Below are positions 20,787-30,000 of a stretch of DNA of 64,000 bases, one piece after another (within the stretch, counting starts at the first letter, position 1; each line of letters begins with the position of its first letter). Origin of the DNA: Tetragonia tetragonoides (lineage: Eukaryota; Streptophyta; Magnoliopsida; Caryophyllales; Aizoaceae). Location of the stretch: assembly GCA_038025085.1 (NCBI GenBank), contig CM076153.1:2852001-2916000 (forward strand). Reading direction: 5' to 3'. The notes below the pieces were generated by a model, which ran no database searches, was not told the DNA's origin, and was given only the letters and a program-made list of their open reading frames with translations. Both the position numbers and the translations under genes were made by a program.

Positions 20787-23030
20787 CTGAATGGACTTGC
20801 AGAGAGAATGAACAGAACAATTGAAGAAAGAATTCGATGTATGCTCTCTCATGCGAAGCTGCCTAGGATTTTTTGGGCCGAGGCAATGTTTACAGCAGTG
20901 TACCTCATCAACCGGTCACCTTCAGTTCCACTTAATGGAGATGTTCCGCAGAGAGCATGGACTGGTAAAGAGGTATCATTCAGCCACCTGAGAGTCTTTG
21001 GGTGCCTTGCATATGTTCATATTCCCAGAGATGAGAGGTCCAAGCTTGATAGCAAGACAAAGCCATGCATCTTCCTAGGGTACTCAGAGGATGAGTTTGG
21101 GTACAGATTGTGGAATCCAGTTAGCAGGAAAGTGATTAGAAGCAGAGATGTAGTGTTCTTTGAAGACAAAACCTTTGCAGATTGTGAGAAGAAGAAACAA
21201 CCAGAGCCTTCTCCTAGTGACAGCGCCAACACAGACCCAATATTTCCTGAAGTAACTCCTAGAGTTCAAGGGGGAGAACAACAGGAAGATGGCAATGATG
21301 ATCATAACAGTGATGATGGTGATGATGTTCAGCCACCACCAGATCATACACATGAAGAAGAACCCCATGTACAACCAGAACCACAGTTGAGGAGATCCAC
21401 CAGAGAGAGACAGCCTACCTCTAAATATCCAGCAGATGAGTATGTGTTGATGACCGACGGGGGAGAACCTGAAAGCTACGAGGAGGCTATGTCACATGAG
21501 CACTGCAAGGAGTGGTATAATGCCATGCAAGATGAGATGAAATCCTTGCATGAGAACCACACATATGACTTAGTAGAGTTGCCTAAGGGCAAGAGAGCAC
21601 TCAAGAACAAATGGGTGTACAGACTGAAAACTGGAGAAGATGGTTCACCACCTAGGTACAAGGCACGTTTGGTGGTGAAAGGCTCAGGTCAAAAGAAAGG
21701 CATAGACTTTGAAGAGATTTTCTCTCCAGTTGTGAAGATGTCTTCTGTTAGAGTTGTTCTTGGCTTAGCTGCTAGCATGGATTTGGAGTTGGAACAACTT
21801 GATGTGAAGACTGCTTTCCTCCATGGTGACTTAGAGGAGGAAATCTACATGGAGCAACCAGAAGGTTTCCAAGAGAAGGGAAGTGAGAAGCTTGTATGCC
21901 GTTTGAAAAAGAGTTTATATGGCTTGAAACAAGCACCTCGACAATGGTACAAGAAGTTTGAGTCTTTCATGAAAGACCACAGTTTCCACAAGACACATGC
22001 AGATTCATGTGTGTTTGTGAAGCATTACGCCGGAGGTGATTTTCTCATTCTCTTACTTTATGTGGATGACATGTTGATTGTTGGACAGGATAAGGAGAAG
22101 ATTGCCAACCTGAAGAGTGCCTTGAGCAAGTCCTTTGCAATGAAGGACCTTGGCCCTGCAAAGCAAATTTTGGGCATGCGTATCTCTCGTGATAGGAAGA
22201 ACAAGAAGATATGGCTATCACAAGAGAGTTACATCCAGAAGCTGCTAGAGAGGTTCAAGATGGACAAAGCTAAACCCGTGAGCTCGCCACTTGCAGGTCA
22301 CATGAAGCTAAGCTCCAGCCAGTGTCCTACAAGTGAGAATGACAAGAAAGAGATGATGACGGTGCCTTATGCATCCGCCGTGGGGAGTTTGATGTATGCC
22401 ATGGTATGCACTAGGCCAGACATTGCACGTGCCATTGGGGTTGTTAGCAGGTTCATGTCTAATCCTGGTAAGGAGCATTGGGCAGCAGTAAAGTGGATCA
22501 TGCGGTATCTCAGAGGTACTTCTAGAGTGTGTTTATGCTTTGGTCCCGGACAACCTGTGTTAGATGGCTACACAGATGCTGATTTGTCGGGTGATATTGA
22601 TGCTAGTAAGTCTACCTCCGGATACTTGATGACAATTGCAGGGGGAGCTGTTTCATGGCAATCAAAATTGCAAAAGTGTGTTGCTCTGTCTACCACAGAT
22701 TCTAAGTATATGGCAGCGGTTGAAGCTGGCAAGGAGTTTATTTGGATGAGAGATTTTCTAGAGGAGTTGGGTTTGAAACAAGACAAGTACCCTCTTTATT
22801 GTGATAGTCAAAGTGCCATCCACCTTGCCAAGAATGCAGCCTACCATTCCCGAACCAAACACATACGGAGGAGGTATCATTGGATTCGAGAAGCGGTAGA
22901 AGACAAGTCATTTGAGCTTGTGAAGATTCACACCGATCTCAACGGATCGGACATGTTGACGAAGGCCTTGCCTAAGGAGAAACTTCTTGTTTGTAGAAAG
23001 ATTGCGGGCTTGGTCGAGCCCCCCATGTAG
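20787..23030 (+). CDS. Copia integrase C-part, reverse transcriptase and RNase H
   Basis: Open in the same frame as the preceding ORF, after its amber codon; first internal ATG at 20,808. It holds the rest of the integrase, an acidic linker, the Copia RT (LEQLDVKTAFLHGDLEEEIY, then the catalytic YVDDMLIVG) and RNase H (DGYTDADLSGD...STSGYL, WQSKLQKCVALST). It ends at TAG 23028-23030 just before the purine tract. Motifs are intact. Confidence 0.93.
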   Translation: MNGLAERMNRTIEERIRCMLSHAKLPRIFWAEAMFTAVYLINRSPSVPLNGDVPQRAWTGKEVSFSHLRVFGCLAYVHIPRDERSKLDSKTKPCIFLGYSEDEFGYRLWNPVSRKVIRSRDVVFFEDKTFADCEKKKQPEPSPSDSANTDPIFPEVTPRVQGGEQQEDGNDDHNSDDGDDVQPPPDHTHEEEPHVQPEPQLRRSTRERQPTSKYPADEYVLMTDGGEPESYEEAMSHEHCKEWYNAMQDEMKSLHENHTYDLVELPKGKRALKNKWVYRLKTGEDGSPPRYKARLVVKGSGQKKGIDFEEIFSPVVKMSSVRVVLGLAASMDLELEQLDVKTAFLHGDLEEEIYMEQPEGFQEKGSEKLVCRLKKSLYGLKQAPRQWYKKFESFMKDHSFHKTHADSCVFVKHYAGGDFLILLLYVDDMLIVGQDKEKIANLKSALSKSFAMKDLGPAKQILGMRISRDRKNKKIWLSQESYIQKLLERFKMDKAKPVSSPLAGHMKLSSSQCPTSENDKKEMMTVPYASAVGSLMYAMVCTRPDIARAIGVVSRFMSNPGKEHWAAVKWIMRYLRGTSRVCLCFGPGQPVLDGYTDADLSGDIDASKSTSGYLMTIAGGAVSWQSKLQKCVALSTTDSKYMAAVEAGKEFIWMRDFLEELGLKQDKYPLYCDSQSAIHLAKNAAYHSRTKHIRRRYHWIREAVEDKSFELVKIHTDLNGSDMLTKALPKEKLLVCRKIAGLVEPPM

Positions 23031-23046
23031 GAGTGAGGGGGAGATT

Positions 23047-23842
23047 TGTTGGAGTATCCCTCCTACATGGAGGAAGAGCCCAATTAATTTGGGTTATATT
23101 TGCTTTCCATATGGGTTATCCATATGATGTTTAAGTGAAGGGCAATTTCGTATATTCACTCACAAGTGGCTTCCCTTATAAGCCAAAAGGTTAGAAGGGC
23201 TGAGTGCAAGAGAGAGAAAGCCTAGACACTCACAAAATCAGGAGAAAAGTCTAGAAGTGAAGAGGAGAGAGAGAAGAGGAGCCACCCACGAATTTTGGTG
23301 CTGGCAGCCCAGAAATCCGCCCCGATCGACGACCAAACGAACTCCGATCGTCGCGAGATTTTAGCACGTTGTTCCTGACATCCCCTTCTTCAAATCCAAC
23401 GGTCAGAATTTCATTTGGAGCTCTCTAAGTCAGTTTTCTAAATTCAGCTCTTTTTTTGTACGAAATTGTATTTCCACTCTTGTGGGTGATGATTTGGGAG
23501 ACTTGTTGTGCCAAGGTTGATCCTTGATGATTGTGAATACCTCTAGTTGATCTAGGGAAGAACTATTGTTGTACCCACTTGTTAATTTGTTGATTAGTGG
23601 AGGTTTTGGCACCGTTTGTTAACGGTCCCGTGGTTTTTTCCCCACATCGGGGTTTCCACGTAAATTCTTGCTTCTCCTTGTTTATTTACTGTTTTTTGGG
23701 CTGATTTATAGTTCCATTTGCTGCTGTCATTTTGGTTCAATATTGTTTGGTTGCTTGAATTGGTTATTGCTCATCTTTGCATCACAACCGGGGAAAAAGT
23801 CTTTGTTGCTTCCGCTTGTGTATTTGTGTGCTTTCCCCAACA
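23047..23842 (+). repeat. 3' LTR of the Copia element
   Basis: 796 bp, nearly identical to the 5' LTR and followed by the target duplication ATTAG. Short frames inside it are not genes. Confidence 0.95.
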
Positions 23843-23847
23843 ATTAG

Positions 23848-24254
23848 GTTGGGGCAACGGCGGCTATGGGGTGCTGGGCCGGGCCGGTAAGGTTATCAGC
23901 CTGGTTGCCTTTTTTTTTATTTGTGTGGATGAATTAAACCCAGTTTAGGGTTCCAAATTCAACCCCAAATTGCAGCAAATTGAATTAGTTCAATTGAAGT
24001 AGAATCATAGAGTATATATAGGGTTTGAACTTCAAGCCAAATACCCAAAATTCAGCCAATTCAATGAGATGAATTCAAAATGAAATTGAAAAACGAAGTT
24101 GTAGATACGTACTTGTTAGTGGTGTATTTAGACTTTACAGCAATTTCAATTCCAATTCAAAAACCTCCATGAATGATGAATGGCCATTAATGGCCTCAAG
24201 TTTGGCATAGTCGTGACCTAGTGGACCAAAACACCAAGAGATGATGAGAGAGAG

Positions 24255-24295
<41 letters not shown>

Positions 24296-24618
24296 CGACA
24301 AAAACATAAAACCCAAATCGAAACCATAAACATGCACAAATTAGAGAGGAAGAGAAATTTACAGTTTCTGGAAAGTGGAGGCTTGGAGCTCTGGAGGTGG
24401 AGCCATGGAGGCTGGAGGAGACGACTGAGACTTATGGGTCGCTGGTGATGATGCGACGATGATGTGTCTTTACTTTCCGGTCACCGGAGGAGAGAGAATC
24501 GTCGCCGGTTGCGGTAGTGGAAGGGGATTTAGGATGGAATAAGCAGGTGTCGCAAGCGGTGAAAGACGCTCGGTAACTGGTTGTGCGATGAGTAGCACTC
24601 ACGTGGTCACACAGAACA
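23848..24618. other. Intergenic stretch with an (AG)n microsatellite
   Basis: Probably the former upstream region of the F-box pseudogene, now displaced by the Copia insertion. Contains (AG)n at about 24,246-24,287 and a GC-richer segment at 24,380-24,560 that resembles a leader or exon, but I could not assign a protein. Confidence 0.5.
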
Positions 24619-24630
24619 CGAATTGGCTGA

Positions 24631-24999
24631 TTTTTTTTATTTTATTTTTTCGATTTTATTTTTTTGAATGGGCAAGACAACTGGGTAACCCCACAGTAGG
24701 TTAACCTAAGTCCTAAGGTGTCTCTTACCAACAATTTAGTGAGGGACTAGTCAAAAGAGTCAGACTAAGAGAGTGGACCAGGACAATTATGACCAAAGTT
24801 TGTCATAAAATCCGCAACTGCATTAGCTTCTCTAAAAAACGTGGAGCACTTCCACTCGATCGAAATGGTGAAGGTCTTTCTTCGCGTCGATGATGATATT
24901 TTCAATCTCCCACAGAATAAATCACTCGGCTCTTACAACCTTAATGACTACCAAATTTTCGCTGTCTATAGTGATATTCTTGTAACCTTTGGAGCGAGT
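24631..24999 (-). mobile_element. Decayed LINE fragment (RNase H end)
   Basis: The minus strand gives a degenerate LINE RNase H with several stops, still recognisable by ENLVVIKVVRAE, ENIIIDAKKD and VFREANAVADFM, parallel to the better copy at 11,800-12,660. T-rich tail at 24,631-24,675. Flanked by CGAATTGGCTGA (24619-24630) and the same with one mismatch (25000-25011). The paralogous block at 15,865-15,884 shows the uninterrupted site. Confidence 0.8.
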
Positions 25000-25011
25000 C
25001 GAATTGGCTAA

Positions 25012-25984
25012 TGAATAAGAAGCTTACTGTGCAAAATTGGATTTTGATGACTACCTCAAAAATGTAGAGAAAAATTAAAATAAAACTTTGTTGGCAAGTT
25101 TTTGTGAGCAAGTCTTGTATAAGACCAACTCATAGAAAATTGGGCTTATTATTTAGAAAGGAAGGGATCACTTATTATGAGTTGTAACCTTTATTCCACT
25201 AAAAAGTGATCATTGTCTTACCAAAATTACGGTAAGACCGTCTTAAACAAGTTTATGTGAATTTGAAATGTACTCGCGTGTATTTATCACAATATACCAC
25301 ACTTGTCCATCTCATATTTTTATTCAGGCCAAACTCATCATCATTAATGACGTGGACCTTATGGTCCAATTAAACACCATATACCCGAATGCATATTTCA
25401 CGCGTTAAACTTTGTCGCCTTTACGTAGCATTTTTCATCTTCATTTGGCATTATAACCCTTTAATTGGCTTAATTTTTGCTTGATATTTTTCTCCTACTT
25501 TCTAAGACAAAATGCTAGAATATGGATTATAAAGATTGTACATCTCTCTAAAAGTGTCATTTGTGTTACCTAATTTAAAGTGTAAGAGTAATCCTTAAAA
25601 GTTGGTTTATACAATAGACCAAGCTCATATCATTCATCATACTTCATTTTTTATATGCATTTTCCAAACTTAGCCTTCTCTTAGAGTTATCTGAAGATGA
25701 GTTTATTAGGAGCAAGGTTGCATATTGAATACATCTTCAGACCTTAACCGTATGACTAGATCTACACGAAATATTGTCATTATGGTGGTTGTCATAACGA
25801 AAAGTTATTCGGGAGAGTGTCAAACTACTTTTCAATTCAAGCATTTGCAGAGACTGCTTGAACAAGCGATTGATTGTTGTCTAAAATATCCTTTCTCATG
25901 TGCTACACCATTCATTTTGGGAACCGAACAAGTCGTTGCAAGCACCTATGTCCTTGAGTCACACAGTTAGAATGACTTCTGAAT
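25012..25984 (+). other. Upstream region of peptide gene 2
   Basis: Collinear with the remnant block at 16,080-16,440, but with an extra segment at about 25,100-25,260. That segment has inverted motifs (caagtcttgtataagacc and ggtaagaccgtcttaaac) and looks like a small MITE; clean target duplications were not found. No gene is recognised; the open frame at 25,725-25,970 lies in duplicated non-coding sequence. Confidence 0.5.
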
Positions 25985-26102
25985 ATAGACAGTAAAAACT
26001 TACAGTATCTGCACACCTTGTGACACTATTATATATTCTGCCTTGTAAAAGCCTTGGATAGCCAGAAAAAGGTCTCTTCTGTGAAGCCAATAAGCAACAT
26101 CA
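25985..26102 (+). promoter_or_regulatory. Conserved promoter and leader of peptide gene 2
   Basis: TATA box (attatatatt, 26027-26036) and the shared 'acagtaaaaactta...cagtatctgcacacc' and 'aaaaggtctc' segments match 14,890-15,022. A 6-bp insertion (ttgtga) lies between the shared upstream motif and the TATA box relative to gene 1. Confidence 0.65.
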
Positions 26103-26588
26103 ATGGTTTCACCAGCAATGAGCCTCTACTTTTATTTCTCTCTGCTACTCTCCCTATGCATAAACCTGTCCTACGCTCACAGGGCATCGCATCTCTCCAC
26201 TGTCCAGCAAAAGGCTAAAAGCCCAGCACCTTTACGTGTTGGTGAACGGGGCTGTTGTTGGACCAACGATGATTGTAAACCTTGCCGTGGTCAGAAGATC
26301 AGATGTTGCGCCGCTATTGGTATTTGTAGCACTTGCGAAAGCAAATTTGATGACTCAGACTTAATCCAAGGGAATGTTAGGGGAGCCAGCAACCCGATGA
26401 ATCCAGATTGGGTTCTTGGCCGCCAAGGATTTGTCGGGTTAGTAGGTGAGCCTGATCCGGATGACCCTGGGGCAATCCGTCCAGAGAAACTGTCAGGGGA
26501 GGTAAGTGGACAGGAGTATAGAGAAACTGCACTTCCAGATTGGTCAGCTCAGCAGCTGAGCAGTGCTAAGGAAGAGACGATCCATTGA
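26103..26588 (+). CDS. Secreted 8-Cys peptide precursor with one EPDPDDP motif
   Basis: 161 residues, single exon. Residues 1-25 are a signal peptide ending SLCINLSYA, cleavage before HRAS as in the paralogue. Residues 49-82 carry eight cysteines at 51, 52, 58, 61, 68, 69, 75 and 78, that is CC-x5-C-x2-C-x6-CC-x5-C-x2-C, two identical half-patterns. After a linker comes GFVGLVGEPDPDDPG (109-123), then RPEKLSG and an acidic tail. The motif order means this copy could release a disulphide-rich mini-protein and a linear acidic peptide. The gene is 11 kb from its Cys-less paralogue and shares its promoter. Disulphide-rich secreted plant peptides are often defence peptides, inhibitors or signals, but I recognise none of the known families, so no function is assigned. 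Confidence 0.78.
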   Translation: MVSPAMSLYFYFSLLLSLCINLSYAHRASHLSTVQQKAKSPAPLRVGERGCCWTNDDCKPCRGQKIRCCAAIGICSTCESKFDDSDLIQGNVRGASNPMNPDWVLGRQGFVGLVGEPDPDDPGAIRPEKLSGEVSGQEYRETALPDWSAQQLSSAKEETIH

Positions 26589-27089
26589 ATCTTCATCTGC
26601 TGGAAATAAAATCCATTAAGACTTCATATATGAAATGTATGTGTTATTAGACAATATGGCAATGCAACTTTCATAAGCCAGTCCTGTCCTGTTGCGAAAT
26701 AATCAGAAAATAAGAGCAGCATAGAATATCAGAAACGAAAGAGGCTACTGTTGTTACAAAGTTCCATACAGGCAAATCAGCATTTCTCTGGACTTCTAAT
26801 TCATTGAAGTGGCAGTTCATGACAAAAGAAAGACTCTGGAACATCTAAATAGATTATTGGGATCTCTAGAAAAGAAAAAAGAGAAATCTTTGGTTCTGTA
26901 TCTTTCCTGATCATCTGACATCTGTTAGTAGGTCACTACTATATTACAATATCACGTTGAGAAACATACAGATTCATTTGTTCTATAAATCGTGTCACAA
27001 TCTATAATTAGAATACTTCTCTACATATATTCTGTCAAAAACACTACACAATGGCCTAGACTTTCAATTTAATCGCTCTTGCCTTTAGA
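26589..27089. other. Convergent 3' flanks of peptide gene 2 and the MLO gene
   Basis: Opposite-strand 3' ends meet here. The first ~50 bp resemble the 3' flank of peptide gene 1. AT-rich, with no further gene seen. Confidence 0.6.
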
Positions 27090-30000
27090 TCATTCTCTTC
27101 TAGTTGGCGTAGAATAAGATCGAGTAAGTCCTGATAGTGGAAAACTTGATGAGGTTGAAGAAGATACAGAGGCAGAGGGTCTAAGGAGAGGGGTTCCAAC
27201 ACGGCTGGAATTTTCATTAGCTACTGGAGGACTTGCTTCAACTGTGGAAGGTGATTGTAGCTCAATCTCGGAGTGCACAACAGCCCTGGTTTCAGGGATG
27301 TCAAGCAGCTGATGGTCATCATATTCCTCTAGTGACATAACTGTGCTTGTGTCCGTATGTATGGTGGAATCATCACCATATATACCAAGTCTTCTCTTCC
27401 TCTTGGCTGCAGACTTCTTCCATCCATGAATGGTCTCCCTTATTCTTTGAGGGATTAGGGCTGCCTTGTAGTTTGTACCCATCTGGACAAATAGGGACCA
27501 AAGTAAAGCAAAATTAGGATACCTTTTGCTAACCTTATCTGATAATGTTAAAAGAGAAAAAGAAACGTGGGAGCGTTTTTGAACTTTTGAGCGTTGCATA
27601 TGCAACCATCTAACACGTTAAATGCCAGTACATGTGCACAAAAGAAATTAGGTAACAGCAAGCCAGTACTACAAAAGTTCAAAATAAAATAAAAAGATGT
27701 GTAACACGTGAGGGTATATCGGTCACATAAGTCTAAAAGTTGGCCAGAAAATGGATTTAGGGGCATCACGACTAGGTTTTATAATTTATTAGGGGGGTAC
27801 TGAACAAAAGTGATCTTTTAAGGGGGTCCTTCACAATTTGTGGTAAACTTAAGGGGGTTTTAGCCAATTTTTCTTTTCCAGAATAAGAGCAAACCTATGG
27901 AGCAGACCTATCGAGCAAAATCTTATTTGAAAGAACTGCATCTTAATGCTGAAATACCAAAGAAGAAAAAGAAGAAAAGCAAACTAAGCTAAAGTTTAGC
28001 AATACTTGACAGCTAAATTCCACTTGCCATAATAAAGTCATAGTAGCAAGTTTCATATTAGAAGCTACTAGCCTAGTTGCCTTCAACAACGTTGATATTT
28101 ATTCTAATGTTCCTCTCTTAATTATCACTGTTTTCTACTATACGAGATATTTATTCTTCTTGGCTTTGTTCATTGTACAGACCAACAGCTGATCAAAGAT
28201 CCTGTTTACCTGTGTAACCAATGCATAGAGGGGCAGGGTACTATAGCTGCAAAGAAACTGGCCAGAGAACCTGTAATATGATGCAACACAAGATCAAGAT
28301 TTCGTCCAACAGCTTGATATGCCCAAAGTATTATACTCACAAAGGGCTAGGATGATTTTCACATACCCCATTATAAGCCGCAAGTAGACTAGAAAATGGT
28401 TTTTGATAAAGCAAGAATCATAGCCAAATTGCCACTGCAAAAAAGAACATCACAATTTATTAATGAACAAGCACAGGGCTAAAAATCAGACTGTGACAGC
28501 ATATAGCCCAAGGAAGAGGAAATACCCAAAACCAGAAAAATGATGCCAACTCAAATGAATTCTGCAAAGAAGTAAAGGGAAGAAAAATACACATGTAAGT
28601 TACCGTCCACCAGCATTTAACTCTACGACATACACAATTAAACTGAAGCTGTTAAGTTTCCCTACCTGGAAAAGGATAAAGTGAATCAAGGACAATAATA
28701 ACTCCGGCTTTTTAAACCAGAATAGATCATCACGAGGCTTTAATTTTGTTCCTGTAAAAAACCCGGATATTCCAGCACTCTCTACCGTTAAGGTTGCAAT
28801 AACCTGTTGTAGCTTAGCACCCACCAAAAGAACTAGCTGCATAATTGAGAAACAATATCATACTTTATAGCATGAAAATAGGTGGTCAAAGAAATAAAGA
28901 GTAGACTGTCAGGGAAGATGTTTAATAATTACTTCCTTTTGGGGGTAAAGTAAACATAATAAAGAAAAGCACAAAAGTAGATATGAATTTATCGATCCCA
29001 ATCTTTCAACAGGTTGATAATAACAATAAAACTAATAAATAGTCTTTGAAACCACATTATTCTTTTTTCTTCTGGAGATAGGGGGCAGAGAAGAGGATAA
29101 GGTTCTAGCCATTAGATATAGATAAAGTCAGCTCCATCCCCAAAGGCCACTTAACCCTCTCGGCTGCATGGCATGCCAACAACTATGGATCCAAGTTTGT
29201 CTAAGATATCTACCATTTTCCAGAAGAAATCGCGTATGAATATCGTGTAAACTATGTAAATGAAATATAACTTACTGCTATAGGTAGGATTGCTATCCAG
29301 AAGTATAGATTCGACCCTGAAAATAACGAGAAAAGGCCATAAAATAGTTCATCAGAAAACTGCATAAAGCAAATTCAGTTGATTGTGTAGCAAGTAGCAA
29401 CCTTATATTAATCATATAGAAAGTAGAAACAGCACAGATATAGTGACAATTTATTCAAGAAAAGCAACCACCAAAATAAAGAAGGTCAGACAGGTGTGAT
29501 CTGTGAACTATTAAAGACTAGAAGATGGACAAAGACAACAAAAAGTGGAGAAGTAGCTGCAGTACTGATAGAATACGCACAAACTTCCGAAATGCCCACA
29601 AATCTAGCTACCCTTATACATCAAAATCTCCTTACCTCTTACATTGAAAAGCATAAAAGCAACTACGAACCCCCAGAGTGGACCACTGCAAAAGACCAAA
29701 CAAAAAAAATTAAATGGTGAGACACCAAGAAGACTTGTTAGAAAATCATTTTAAAATTTATGAATAGAAGAAGCTCAAAATAAATATATAAAAATGGTGG
29801 TGGTATTAATGTAAATTGAATATATAAAACTACGGCTTTTTTCTTCTTTTCTTTGTGATGGGAACTACAATTCCTGTTTAAACCACTGGAAACCTGTACA
29901 GAAGACATCTCATTTGTGCTACTTGTCAAAAAGGCTAACAGAACCCATTTGGCACTGGACTGTCAGATAGTCGGTACATATATACAATAAATCACTCTGC

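Larger units (their letters stand above)
18188..23842 (+). mobile_element. Full-length Ty1/Copia LTR retrotransposon (Tork/Tnt1-like)
   Basis: Complete element flanked by the 5-bp duplication ATTAG (18183-18187, 23843-23847). Two 796-bp LTRs start TGTTGG and end CAACA. A primer-binding site with TGATATCAGAGC (initiator tRNA-Met type) follows the 5' LTR, and a purine tract (23031-23044) precedes the 3' LTR. Gene order is gag, protease, integrase, RT, RNase H, so it is Copia. I counted five differences between the LTRs (about 0.6%), so insertion was recent. The polyprotein frame is interrupted by one amber codon in the integrase (20784-20786). Confidence 0.96.
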
